This document shows positions 33,883 through 43,700 of a stretch of 64,000 nt of DNA, in pieces. Under the pieces are notes generated by a model. That model had not been told where the DNA came from. It did not search any database and saw only the letters and a program-made list of their open reading frames with translations. This DNA is from Rhodobacteraceae bacterium EL53 (GTDB taxonomy: Bacteria; Pseudomonadota; Alphaproteobacteria; Rhodobacterales; Rhodobacteraceae): contig OMPR01000013.1 of NCBI GenBank assembly GCA_900313015.1, positions 340,725 to 404,724 of the forward strand, read 5' to 3'. Numbering within the stretch: position 1 is the stretch's first letter; each line of letters starts with the position of its first letter. Made by a program: the position numbers and the translations under genes.

Positions 33883-35159
33883 CAGGCTCTCCGATAGATT
33901 TCATGTCCGGCAACATATGTTGCCTGCACTCTACCTTGCATCCGCTGACCATCAAACGGTGTGTTCTGCGATTTGGATTTTAAAGTGGCGCGGTCCAGAA
34001 TAAAGGGCACATCAGGATCAAACAGAACCAGATCAGCAGGGGCGCCAGCGGACAGCCGTCCACTGTTTAGACCAAGGCGTTTTGCAGGATTTAGCGACAT
34101 GGCGCGGAACAAGGTTGGCAGATCCAATTGGTCAGAGTGGTAAAGACGCAGCGCAGCTGGCAGCAGCGTTTCCATTGCAACCGCCCCGGCTGCGGCCTCT
34201 GCAAACGGTAGACGCTTGCTTTCTTCGTCCTGTGGGGTGTGCATCGAACTGATGATGTCGATCAGGCCCGTTCGCACGGCTTCAATAACGGCCTGTCGGT
34301 CGTCTTCGGATCGCAGTGGCGGTTTAACCTTGAAGAAGGTGCGATAGTCGGAAACGTCCAGCTCATTCAACGTCAGGTGATGAATCGATGTCCCGGCGGT
34401 AATGTCGAGCCCGTTGTTTTTGGCACGTTCCAACGCTGGCAAGGCACGGGCTGTCGTGATTTGATCGGCGTGGTAACGGGCACTGGTCATTTCCAGCAGA
34501 GCGATATCGCGATCCAATCCCATGCGTTCGGCCATCGGTGACACAGCAGGAAGCCCACGCAGGGCAGCAAATTTGCCACTGGTGGCGGCAGCACCCGCGC
34601 TCAGGATCGGTTCTTGTGGATGGGCCATAACCAGCGCCCCACAGGACCGTGCGTAGGTCAGCGCGCGTGTGAATACCTTGGTGTTGCTGATAACGTGATC
34701 GCAATCGGTAAAGGCCACTGCGCCTGCATCCATCAGGAACCCGATTTCTGTCATTTCGCTGCCTTCGCGCCCTTTGGTTAACGCCGCCATCGGCAGAACA
34801 TTGACTGGGGCTTCGGCTTGGGCCCGACGGGTCACGAATTCTAGCGTTTCAGGATTGTCGATTGTGGGCGTGGTGTCTGGGCGCGTTACCATCGTCGTAA
34901 CGCCACCAGCGGCTGCAGCGGCCCCGGCAGACTTATAGCTTTCTTTGTGCCGTTCACCGGGTTCGCAAACCTTGACGCCAATGTCGACGATGCCGGGGGC
35001 CAGGCATTTCCCCCGGCAGTCAATGATGGTGTCGGTGGACGGCGGTATATCCGATCCTTGGCTTTGGATGATGCCATCGCGCACGTGTAGCCATCCAAGC
35101 GTGTCGGTATTGGCTTCGGGATCAATCAGGCGGGCGTTTGTAAAGAGGAGGTCGCTCAT
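33882..35159 (-). CDS. pyrX: Dihydroorotase-like protein of the PyrX (inactive) type
   Basis: This 425-residue amidohydrolase-fold protein is a type I dihydroorotase homologue lacking catalytic residues. The metal-binding HxH reads DIGVKV, with G61 and K63 replacing both His. The catalytic Asp of the DHAPH motif is Met306 (SSMHTPQ), with Q310 for the second His. H180 and H260 and the Asp in FTDCD remain. In Pseudomonas a similar PyrC' is needed for assembly of aspartate transcarbamoylase rather than for catalysis. The close link to pyrB suggests the same scaffold role. An active dihydroorotase must be elsewhere in the genome. It is often annotated as pyrC. Confidence 0.85.
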   Translation of the reverse strand: MSDLLFTNARLIDPEANTDTLGWLHVRDGIIQSQGSDIPPSTDTIIDCRGKCLAPGIVDIGVKVCEPGERHKESYKSAGAAAAAGGVTTMVTRPDTTPTIDNPETLEFVTRRAQAEAPVNVLPMAALTKGREGSEMTEIGFLMDAGAVAFTDCDHVISNTKVFTRALTYARSCGALVMAHPQEPILSAGAAATSGKFAALRGLPAVSPMAERMGLDRDIALLEMTSARYHADQITTARALPALERAKNNGLDITAGTSIHHLTLNELDVSDYRTFFKVKPPLRSEDDRQAVIEAVRTGLIDIISSMHTPQDEESKRLPFAEAAAGAVAMETLLPAALRLYHSDQLDLPTLFRAMSLNPAKRLGLNSGRLSAGAPADLVLFDPDVPFILDRATLKSKSQNTPFDGQRMQGRVQATYVAGHEIYRRA

Positions 35160-35533
35160 GTCAGTGCCCTTTCGATGGCGGTTTTGGTTGCGGCTGGATC
35201 AGCTTGGTATTTTATCAGATGCTTATCACCGGATTTTGTGATGATCTGTACAAAGCTGCCAATGGTTTTGACCGCTTCGATTTGAGACAATTGTATCGTG
35301 CGTGGGCCGGGACCTATCAGGGCACCTTCTTTGACTTCCCAAACGGCTGATAACTCTTCACTGGCGAGATACCAGCCGCGGATCGCGATTGCGGCCAATC
35401 CTGCGGGCGCACCTGTCCAGACGTATGGGTTGCCAACGATCCAAAGAATAGCCATCGCCCCCCCCATCCCAAGGGCTGCGAGCCATGTATGGGATCGGAT
35501 ATAGGCAGCACGGTCTGCGGTGAAACGGGTCAT
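35156..35533 (-). CDS. Small membrane protein in the pyrB-pyrX cluster
   Basis: This is a 125-residue protein with two membrane helices (AALGMGGAMAILWIVGNPYV and GAPAGLAAIAIRGWYLASEE). A C-terminal beta-rich domain (RTIQLSQIEAVKTIGSFVQI) follows, suggesting a PH-like module at the cytoplasmic face. It overlaps the upstream gene and pyrX by 4 bases each (ATGA), so it is translated as part of the pyr run. Function is unknown. Confidence 0.75.
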   Translation of the reverse strand: MTRFTADRAAYIRSHTWLAALGMGGAMAILWIVGNPYVWTGAPAGLAAIAIRGWYLASEELSAVWEVKEGALIGPGPRTIQLSQIEAVKTIGSFVQIITKSGDKHLIKYQADPAATKTAIERALT

Positions 35534-36057
35534 AGGGCCACCTTTAACACTGCCAGTATGATCAAGGTCATGATCACCGCAAACAGGCCAAATCCGATGC
35601 GCCGGGCGTCTGATCGGATCTGGCGCGGTGATTTGCGCTGTGCTGAATAAGGTTGGGCGCTTTTGGTGGGGATGTGTTGCGCGGTCCAATCGGTGCCGTC
35701 TTCGGTATAGACGCCGACCAGTAAAACGTTTGGGTTGGGTCGCAACTGCATGGATTGACCGTCAAAGGCTTTGCTGCGCAGGAGCATGACCCACCCTGTG
35801 AGGGCGTCCAACTTTGCGATATCCAATTGATCTCGCGAGAGGCCGCACCCTTCGGTCAGGTATCCAACCAATCCTAGATCCTGTAGGTCAGTGAGGGGAA
35901 AGATTTCGACTTGATCTGGGTCCAAGCCACTGACACCCAAAATTTGAGCGGCAGCACCGGGTTCACGTAGAAACCGCGCCTCTTCTGGTCGCATATCCAG
36001 TGAAAACAAACGCAGAACCGCGTGTTCACCTGCGGCAACGACCAGCGGATCAGTCAT
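35530..36057 (-). CDS. C-terminally anchored protein between pyrB and pyrX
   Basis: This 175-residue protein has a soluble N-terminal domain (about 1-140; [20 protein letters not shown], then [18 protein letters not shown]). A basic linker ([18 protein letters not shown]) and a single C-terminal helix ([20 protein letters not shown]) follow, so it is tail-anchored with the bulk in the cytoplasm. It overlaps pyrB by 8 bases and the next gene by 4. I recognise no family. Its place in the run suggests a membrane or assembly partner of the carbamoyltransferase, which is inference. Confidence 0.75.
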   Translation of the reverse strand: MTDPLVVAAGEHAVLRLFSLDMRPEEARFLREPGAAAQILGVSGLDPDQVEIFPLTDLQDLGLVGYLTEGCGLSRDQLDIAKLDALTGWVMLLRSKAFDGQSMQLRPNPNVLLVGVYTEDGTDWTAQHIPTKSAQPYSAQRKSPRQIRSDARRIGFGLFAVIMTLIILAVLKVAL

Positions 36058-36988
36058 GTTGACCCCTATGATTTCGGGCCAGCAGTTCCATCGCGGCCAT
36101 ACGGACGGCAACGCCCATTTCGACCTGTTCCTGAATGACCGAGCGGTTTATGTCATCGGCAAGCTGGCCGTCGATTTCAACGCCCCGGTTCATCGGGCCG
36201 GGGTGCATGACAATCGCATCGGCTTTGGCCAATGAGAGTTTCGCTTCATCCAGACCGTACCGATGGTAGTATTCACGCTCGGATGGGATGAAGCCACCGT
36301 CCATCCGTTCCTTTTGGAGGCGTAGCATCATCACCACGTCGACGTCTTTCAGGCCTTCGTGCATGTCGTCATAAATTTCAGCCCCGAAATCAGCGAACTG
36401 GCTAGGCACCAAAGTGGGTGGTCCAACCAATCGGATGCGATTTTCCATCTTGCCCAACAGGATCAGATTTGAACGGGCCACGCGAGAGTGAGCAACATCT
36501 CCGCAAATCGCGATGTTCAGCCGGTGCAGGCGTCCCTTTGCCCGGCGAATGGTAAGCGCATCAAGCAATGCCTGCGTCGGGTGCTCGTGTTTTCCATCCC
36601 CGGCGTTCAACACGGCGCAGTTCACTTTTTGCGCCAACAGATCAACCGCGCCCGAATGGGGGTGTCGCACCACCAGCAAATCCGGGTGCATCGCGTTCAG
36701 CGTCATAGCCGTGTCAATCAGGGTTTCGCCCTTTTTGATCGAGCTGGCCTGCATGGCCATATTCATTACATCCGCGCCCAGTCGCTTGCCGGCCAACTCG
36801 AAAGATGCCTGTGTCCGGGTCGAGTTTTCGAAGAACATATTAATTTGGGTCATGCCTGATAGAACATCGGCATGCTTGGTCGATTGTCGGTTCAGATCGA
36901 CATAGGTTTCCGCCAGATCCAGAATGGCGGTAATATCGCTGGGGGAAAGATGCTCGATGCCAAGAAGGTGACGGTGGGCAAAACTCAT
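36050..36988 (-). CDS. pyrB: Aspartate carbamoyltransferase catalytic subunit
   Basis: PyrB condenses carbamoyl phosphate and aspartate to carbamoyl aspartate, the committed step of pyrimidine synthesis. The 312-residue protein has the carbamoyl-phosphate motif [20 protein letters not shown] (about 50-70), [28 protein letters not shown] and [13 protein letters not shown]. No regulatory pyrI gene is nearby, consistent with a PyrB-PyrX holoenzyme. The ATG at 36988 has a GGAGCTG site. The order pyrB, anchored protein, small membrane protein, pyrX, plsY is one overlapping transcript. Confidence 0.95.
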   Translation of the reverse strand: MSFAHRHLLGIEHLSPSDITAILDLAETYVDLNRQSTKHADVLSGMTQINMFFENSTRTQASFELAGKRLGADVMNMAMQASSIKKGETLIDTAMTLNAMHPDLLVVRHPHSGAVDLLAQKVNCAVLNAGDGKHEHPTQALLDALTIRRAKGRLHRLNIAICGDVAHSRVARSNLILLGKMENRIRLVGPPTLVPSQFADFGAEIYDDMHEGLKDVDVVMMLRLQKERMDGGFIPSEREYYHRYGLDEAKLSLAKADAIVMHPGPMNRGVEIDGQLADDINRSVIQEQVEMGVAVRMAAMELLARNHRGQHD

Positions 36989-37061
36989 GGCGCAGCTCCG
37001 ATCTGACAATTTTCCCGCTTATAGAAAGGTCCCGCCAAAGGGGCAATATGTTGTGGCAGGG

Positions 37062-37742
37062 TTAATCACCCTCTTGTTTGGGCGGTGTTGGAAGACATGT
37101 TCCGTTAGATTGACAGGTGAACCCCAATTCGCAAAGGGTGCCGCCCTGACAGCGTGTCGCCCCGATCGAGGAACATGCCCCATCCTTCAGGCACAGCTGA
37201 CCTGGTTTGCACCATTTCCCATATCCGCAATCCACAGCATTTTGCGGAACACACCCGCGGATCAGCGAGCATTTGAAACCAGGACGGCATTGCGACCCGG
37301 TTTCGCACAAGAACTCACCCGGTCTGGTACAGCCTCCGGTGGGCAGACAGGTTGTTCCTACGGGGCAGGCGGAGCCATTCCGACAATCAGTGCGGGCCTT
37401 TGGGATGCAGGCCCCGGTCGCCGAGCACTTTGTTCCGGGCGGGCAAACAAGACCACTGGTGCATTTGCTAGCGCCGTGTGCCTCACACCGTGTGCCCCCG
37501 TCGGTACAGTACTGACCAACGGGGCAGGAGCGCCCGCCGCCGCAGTAGATGCCCCCTAGCGGGATACAGTATCCATCCCAAGAACACCGCTCACTCAGGG
37601 CGCAACATCCACGTGCCCCGCATTGGTGGGTGCCAACAGGGCATTGAGTGTGAAATCCTACACGAATTTCGCCAGCAAAGGATTGGACCGCAAAGAACAG
37701 GGCCATCAGTCCGCTAGCAAGAAGGCAAATGAAGCTACGCAT
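37062..37742 (-). CDS. Secreted cysteine-rich tandem-repeat protein
   Basis: This is a 226-residue protein with a signal peptide (FICLLASGLMALFFAVQSFA). The mature part has 30 Cys, arranged as about six tandem units of 25-28 residues that follow C-x3-5-C-x-P-G-x2-C-x3-4-G-x-C. Examples are CTSGLVCPPGTKCSATGAC and CRNGSACPVGTTCLPTGGC. It lies alone, pointing away from pyrB across 73 bases and from the glycosylase gene on the other side. Folding would need a periplasmic or extracellular oxidising environment. The repeats resemble EB/granulin-like disulfide modules common in animals; I know no bacterial role. The function is unassigned. Confidence 0.8.
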   Translation of the reverse strand: MRSFICLLASGLMALFFAVQSFAGEIRVGFHTQCPVGTHQCGARGCCALSERCSWDGYCIPLGGIYCGGGRSCPVGQYCTDGGTRCEAHGASKCTSGLVCPPGTKCSATGACIPKARTDCRNGSACPVGTTCLPTGGCTRPGEFLCETGSQCRPGFKCSLIRGCVPQNAVDCGYGKWCKPGQLCLKDGACSSIGATRCQGGTLCELGFTCQSNGTCLPTPPKQEGD

Positions 37743-37840
37743 GGGTTTTGATCCGGTTTTTTGCATCGTCGGTGCCAGATACGATCCTGGCAAGTGCCAA
37801 TCCGCTTTCCCTCACCGCAGGGCAGGATAAAGTGGGCGCC

Positions 37841-38605
37841 ATGGAATCGGCCATCGACTATTATACCGCGCGGGCACTGCTGGATTGGCAGCTAGAGCTG
37901 GGCGTCACTGAAACCATCGGCGATAGCCCGGTGGATCGATATGCGTTGCCCGATACCACAGCCAAGCCAAAACAAGCTGAACCGGGCGTGATCCCGATAA
38001 AACCAGCTGCAGAAGATCCAGCTGCGGTTGCGCAGAAGCTCGCACTCAAAGCTGGATCACTAGAAGATCTCAAAGCGGCAATTGCCGGTTTTGAGTTGTG
38101 TGAGTTGAAAAAGGGCGCACGCAATCTGGTGTTTGGGGGCGGCAACCCGGCGGCCAAAGTGATGATCATCGGTGAGGCCCCGGGGCGAGAAGAGGATCGA
38201 GCCGGTCGACCATTTGTGGGATCCGCAGGCAGTTTGTTGGACAAGATGCTTGCCGCGATCAATCTGGATCGGGAAACGTCCGTCTATATAACGACCGTTT
38301 TGCCATGGCGACCGCCACAGAACCGAGACCCGCGGCCCGATGAAATCGGGATGCTCAAACCATTCCTTGAGCGACATATCGAACTGGTGCAGCCCGACGT
38401 GTTGGTTTTGATGGGGAATATCAGCTGTCAGGCCATTCTGGGCAAACGAGGGATTACCCGATTGCGTGGGAAGTGGGAGCAGGCGTTGAAGCGCCCTGTA
38501 TTGCCAATGCTTTCTCCAGAACAATTGTTGCGGCAACCACAGGCGAAACGACAGGCTTGGGCGGACCTCTTGGAATTACAAGCAAAGCTGAAAACTGGAA
38601 CCTGA
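37841..38605 (+). CDS. Uracil-DNA glycosylase family 4-like, lacking key residues
   Basis: This 254-residue protein is clearly related to family 4 uracil-DNA glycosylases: motif A is GEAPGREEDRAGRPFVG (111-127). Four Cys normally hold a 4Fe-4S cluster; here only C87 remains. The third and fourth positions are W156 (VLPWRPPQNR) and L172. The second catalytic loop, HPSYLLR in typical enzymes, is SPEQLLR (S225). About 80 residues before motif A are extra. It ends in the LLEL-QAKL helix. Glycosylase activity is doubtful or altered. It is 3 bases upstream of moaB. Confidence 0.78.
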   Translation: MESAIDYYTARALLDWQLELGVTETIGDSPVDRYALPDTTAKPKQAEPGVIPIKPAAEDPAAVAQKLALKAGSLEDLKAAIAGFELCELKKGARNLVFGGGNPAAKVMIIGEAPGREEDRAGRPFVGSAGSLLDKMLAAINLDRETSVYITTVLPWRPPQNRDPRPDEIGMLKPFLERHIELVQPDVLVLMGNISCQAILGKRGITRLRGKWEQALKRPVLPMLSPEQLLRQPQAKRQAWADLLELQAKLKTGT

Positions 38606-38608
38606 ACC

Positions 38609-39151
38609 ATGTCACGCATCGACGAATCCAAATCCTTTATCCCAGTCCGCATTGCCGTTTTGACGGTGTCTGATACGCGTGCCGTTGTGGATGATAAATC
38701 GGGCAAGACGCTGGTGGATCGGATTGAAAAGGCCGGTCACACCGTTGCTGCTCGCAAAATCTTACGCGATGAGCGGGCAGAGATTGCTGACCAATTGCGG
38801 GCCTGGGTGGCGGATTCTGAAATTGATGTGGTGATTTCCACTGGCGGCACCGGATTGACGGGGCGGGATGTGACCGTCGAGGCCCATCGCGATGTCTATG
38901 AAAAGGAAATGGATGCATTTGGCACCATCTTTACTATTATTTCGATGGAAAAGATCGGCACGTCTGCGGTGCAGTCCCGAGCCACAGGCGGTGTTGCCGG
39001 AGGAACCTACCTTTTTGCACTGCCCGGTAGCCCCGGGGCTTGCAAGGATGCTTGGGATGGCATTCTGGAGAAACAGCTCGATTACCGGCATCGTCCTTGT
39101 AATTTTGTCGAGATTCTTCCGCGATTGGACGAACATCAGCGACGGAAGTAA
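38609..39151 (+). CDS. moaB: Molybdenum cofactor biosynthesis protein MoaB
   Basis: MoaB adenylylates molybdopterin, preparing it for metal insertion by MoeA. The 180-residue protein shows the MogA/MoaB fold: VLTVSDTRAVVDDKSGKTLV, then VISTGGTGLTGRDVTVEA with the nucleotide-binding GGTG, and FALPGSPGACKDAWDGIL near the end. It starts 3 bases after the glycosylase-like gene. The remaining Moco genes are scattered elsewhere in the window. Confidence 0.92.
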   Translation: MSRIDESKSFIPVRIAVLTVSDTRAVVDDKSGKTLVDRIEKAGHTVAARKILRDERAEIADQLRAWVADSEIDVVISTGGTGLTGRDVTVEAHRDVYEKEMDAFGTIFTIISMEKIGTSAVQSRATGGVAGGTYLFALPGSPGACKDAWDGILEKQLDYRHRPCNFVEILPRLDEHQRRK

Positions 39152-39258
39152 TCTGTGCAGACGTTGAACCCAATGTGACCACCTTGTGGCTTGGCATTTC
39201 ATGGTGCCCGGCTACATTGAAGATACGGCAGCTTATTGCGACCAGAAAAGGGTATTGA

Positions 39259-40719
39259 ATGCGGTTTCTCCGGCAGAGCCTTGTAGGCGTGTTTTTGGCG
39301 TCTTTGACGCTTGCGCTGTTAATTTATGCCGGACAATTGGTTCTAGGCGCCGTTCAAACCCGATTGGCCGACGAAAAGCGAGCTCCGCAGGCCCGTGAAC
39401 GCATTTTTGCAGTGAATGTTCTAACGGCAGAACTGGCTACGATCACACCAATTTTGGAAGCATTCGGTCAGGTCAGTAGCCGACGCACGCTGGAACTGCG
39501 CGCGGCGGCGGGGGGGCGGATCATTGCCTTGGCCGAGACGTTTGAAGAAGGTGGATCAGTCAAAGAGGGCGATGTATTGGTTCGAATTGATCCCGCAGAT
39601 GCGCAATCAGCTCTGGATCGCGCCAATTCAGATTTTCTGGACGCCAAAGCCGAAGAACGAGACGCAGGACGTGCATTGATCCTTGCCGGTGATGAATTGC
39701 AAGCGGCTGTAGATCAGTCCGATTTGCGTGCGCGCGCCCTGAAGCGACAGATTGATTTGCAAGATCGTGGGGTTGGAACAGCTGCGGCAGCAGAAACGGC
39801 AGAATTGGCGCTGGCATCGGCCCGACAGGCAGTCTTGGCGCGGCGTATCGCGGTGGCTCAGGCTGAATCTCGGGTTGATCAAACCATCACGCGTTTAGCA
39901 CGGGCTCAAATCGCGTTGGATGCCGCTGAACGTGATGTTCAGGAAACCACTGTGACGGCAGGTTTCAGTGGGACACTCGGATCGGTAAACCTAGTCGAAG
40001 GGCGCTTGGTATCAGCCAACGAAAAATTGGCCGAATTGGTCGACCCCATGTCGCTTGAGGTCGCGTTTCGGGTGTCGACTGCGCAATATGCGCGGTTGCT
40101 GGATGAAACAGGACAGTTGATCCCAGCGCCAGTTATTGTCGCTTTGGATGTCACCGGTGCGGATCTACGAGCTACGGGTGTAATTAGCCGCGATGCAGCC
40201 GCTGCAGGGGATGGCCAATCGGGTCGTCTGATTTTCGCGCGCCTCTCTGATGCGCCGGGGTTTAAACCCGGCGATTTTGTCACGGTTTTGGTGGATGAAC
40301 CGCCTTTGTCCGGTGTCGTTCGATTACCGGCTTCTTCGCTGGATGCGACGCATTCGGTTCTTATCTTGGGCGAGGAGGAGCGGTTGGAAAGCCTGAATGT
40401 GGAGTTGGTGCGCCGGCAAGGGGATGAAGTTCTGTTGCGCGGCGTTGGTTTGGCGGGGCGCGAAGTGATCGTTGGGCGAACACCATTGCTTGGGGCGGGT
40501 ATCCGTGTGCGCCCATTGCGCGACGGGCCGCAAACCCAAGCCCAGCCCGAAGCGGCTATGTTGGAACTTACGGACGAGCGACGGGCGAAATTGGTAGCTT
40601 TCGTGGAAGGCAACAAAAAGATGCCCGAAGCGATGAAAGCCCGTGTTCTGGAAAAATTGACCGAGGCAAAAGTGCCTATGAAACTAGTCAAACGCATTGA
40701 ATCTCGGATGGGGGGATAA
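39259..40719 (+). CDS. RND efflux periplasmic adaptor (HlyD/MFP family)
   Basis: This 486-residue protein bridges an RND pump and an outer-membrane channel. An N-terminal anchor (QSLVGVFLASLTLALLIYAG) is followed by the lipoyl half-motif (ELRAAAGGRIIALAETFEEG) and a long alpha-hairpin (about 110-225, rich in Ala, Glu and Arg). The beta-barrel and membrane-proximal domains follow. The last 60 residues (LTDERRAKLVAFVEGNKKMP and on) form an extra helical tail beyond the usual MFP end. The start codon is ATG at 39259. The permease gene starts 6 bases after the stop. No outer-membrane channel gene is next to it. Confidence 0.85.
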   Translation: MRFLRQSLVGVFLASLTLALLIYAGQLVLGAVQTRLADEKRAPQARERIFAVNVLTAELATITPILEAFGQVSSRRTLELRAAAGGRIIALAETFEEGGSVKEGDVLVRIDPADAQSALDRANSDFLDAKAEERDAGRALILAGDELQAAVDQSDLRARALKRQIDLQDRGVGTAAAAETAELALASARQAVLARRIAVAQAESRVDQTITRLARAQIALDAAERDVQETTVTAGFSGTLGSVNLVEGRLVSANEKLAELVDPMSLEVAFRVSTAQYARLLDETGQLIPAPVIVALDVTGADLRATGVISRDAAAAGDGQSGRLIFARLSDAPGFKPGDFVTVLVDEPPLSGVVRLPASSLDATHSVLILGEEERLESLNVELVRRQGDEVLLRGVGLAGREVIVGRTPLLGAGIRVRPLRDGPQTQAQPEAAMLELTDERRAKLVAFVEGNKKMPEAMKARVLEKLTEAKVPMKLVKRIESRMGG

Positions 40720-40725
40720 AGCCCC

Positions 40726-43700
40726 ATGATGCGCGAGATCCCAAATGCCGCTGGCGGTATTCTAAGTTATTTTACACGTCACCGAACGGCGGCGAACCTG
40801 TTGTTGGTTGTCTTGGTGGTGCTGGGAACCGCCTCGATCCCGAATATGCGTGCGCAGTTTTTTCCGGATGTCATCGTTGAAAACGTTAGCGTTGGGGTGG
40901 TTTGGGACGGTGCAGGCCCCGAAGATGTAGACAGCGCGATTGTACAGGTTCTTGAACCTGCTTTATTAGCTGTGGACGGGGTGGAAAGTACGGAGTCCAC
41001 CTCACGCGAAGGGACGGCCTCGATCAAGCTTGAGTTTGAACCGGGTTGGGACATGTCTCGAGCTGGTGATGACGTGCAATCTGCTGTGGATGGGGTGACC
41101 ACCTTGCCTGCGGATGCAGAGGATCCAACCGTTCGGCGCGGGGTCTGGCGCGACAGGGTAACGGATGTTGTCGTCACCGGTCCGATCGGGCCAGAGCAAC
41201 TGGGCCTGTTCGCGGACGAGTTTATTACTCGGCTGTTTGCCGAAGGGGTGACGCGGACCTCGATAAGAGGTGTGGCCGCGCCTCAGACCATTGTCGAAGT
41301 GCCATCTGCTCAGCTGATTGCGAATGATATCGGGATGTCCGACATTGCTTCGGCAATCGCCGCCGAGGTGAATGCGGATCCAGCCGGGGATGTGTCGGGG
41401 GCAAATGCCCGTGTCCGCACGGGCGTAGCCAAACGCACACCGGAAGAGATTGAACAGATTGTATTGCGATCCAATGCAGATGGTTCAAAATTGACGATTG
41501 GGGATGTGGCGACCATTCGGGTCGAAGGGGTCAACCGCAACCGCAGTTATTTTGTCGGTGAAGACCCGGCAATGTCGATACGCATTGACCGTTCGACTCA
41601 AGGGGATGCGATCAGGATTCAGGCCGCGGTGCAAAAGGTTGCAGATGAAATGCAACTCAGCTTGCCCCATGGCGTAACGCTGGAGCTGATCAGAACGCGA
41701 GCGGCGGCGATCACCGGACGTCTGGACATTCTGGTCGACAATGGCCTGATGGGGTTGGTGTTTGTCGTTGCATTGCTGTTCTTGTTCCTGAACGCGCGCA
41801 TTGCATTTTGGGTCGCCGCAGGGATCCCGGCGGCGATGTTTGCGGCCATCGCGCTCATGTATGTTGCAGGTCTGACGATCAATATGATCTCGCTGTTTGG
41901 TCTGATCATTACGTTGGGCATTGTTGTCGATGATGCGATTGTGGTCGGCGAACACGCAGATTTCAGGGCGCGGCGTCTGGGGGAGCATCCGGTCGTGGCG
42001 TCAGAGCGCGCCGCGCAGAGGATGGCGATGCCTGTCTTTGCGGCCACGCTCACGACCGTGATTGCCTTTTTCGGGCTGATCTCGATTGGCGGTCGGTTTG
42101 GCGATTTGATCCGGGATATCCCGTTCACAGTCATTGTCGTTCTGATTGCATCGCTGGTCGAATGTTTCCTGATTTTGCCCAACCACATGTCCCACGCCAT
42201 TGCGCATTCGACCAAAGAGCATTGGTATGATTTGCCGAACCGGGTCGTGAACCGGGGGTTCCGCTGGGTGCGGGATCATCTTTTCCGCCCGCTTATTGGC
42301 TGGGTCGTGTGGGGGCGCTATGTGGTTTTCGCTGGTGCATTGGTCATCCTAGCAAGTCAGGCGGCACTTTTCATTCAGGGAGATGTGAAGTGGCGGTTCT
42401 TTAATGCCCCCGAACGCGGCTCTGTGACGGGGAATTTCGCGATGGTCGAAGGGGCCAAACGTGCAGATACCCTAGAGATGATGCGCGAGATGCAGCGCGC
42501 GACCGAGGCATTAGGCGCCCAATACGAAGAGGAATATGGGCGCAACCCACTGGATTATGTCATGGCCGAAGTTGGCGGCAATGCAGGCTGGGGGTTGTCT
42601 GGCGTAGATACCAAGGAAAAGGATCTGCTGGGCGGTATTTCTATTGAGTTGATTGACGCAGATCTGCGGCCCTATTCCAGCTTTGCTTTTGTGGGCGAGT
42701 TGCAAGACATGGTCGTGCGTCATCCAATGGCTGAGATTGTCACCTTTCGGGGATGGCGGTCTGGACCCGGTGGCGATGCTTTGGATGTGCAATTTTATGG
42801 GGCAGATGTTGCCACGCTGAAGGCGGCGTCGGAGGATCTGCAAACTGCGGTTTTACGGTATCCCGAAGTGTCAGCGGTTGAGGACAACCTAGCCTACGAC
42901 AAAGAAGAGGTTATCCTGGATTTGACTGCTCAGGGGCAGTCTCTGGGCTTCACGATCGAAACATTGGGCCGTGCGCTGCGCGCCCGGTTGAACGGGATCG
43001 AGGCTGCGACGTATCCTGAGGGTCCGCGCAGTGCTGAGATTCGGGTTGAGTTACCTGATGGGGAGTTAACCGCGGACTTCCTTGAACGCACGCTGTTGCG
43101 ATCTCCACAAGGTGTTTACGTGCCGCTTGCGGATATCGTGTCGGTTACCCAACGCACAGGATTTTCAACGGTGCGACGCGAAAACGGTGTTCGCCTGATT
43201 TCTGTCACTGGTGATATTTCCGAGGACGATCCCGCCCGCGCCAGCGAAATTACCGAAGCTCTGCGAGCGGAAATTCTGCCTAAAATTGCCAGCGAAAGAC
43301 AAGTTGAGTGGCGCATGTCTGGCCTCAGCGAACAAGAGGATGATTTCCTCAATGATGCGCGTACGGGTTTGATTTTGTGCCTGACCGGAATCTATCTGGT
43401 GTTGGCGTGGGTTTTTGCCAGTTGGACGCGCCCGCTGGTGGTCATGGCAATCATTCCGTTTGGATTGGTTGGCACCATTTGGGGACATTACGTTTGGTCT
43501 GTCCCGCTCAGCATGTTCACGGTCGTGGGATTGCTGGGCATGACCGGCATCATAATCAACGATTCAATTGTTCTGGTCACCACGATTGACGAATACGCAG
43601 AAGAACGCGGTTTGGTCCCTTCTATCATTGATGGGACTGCCGACCGCTTGCGACCTGTGATGCTGACAACTTTGACAACGGTTTTGGGTCTTGCTCCACT

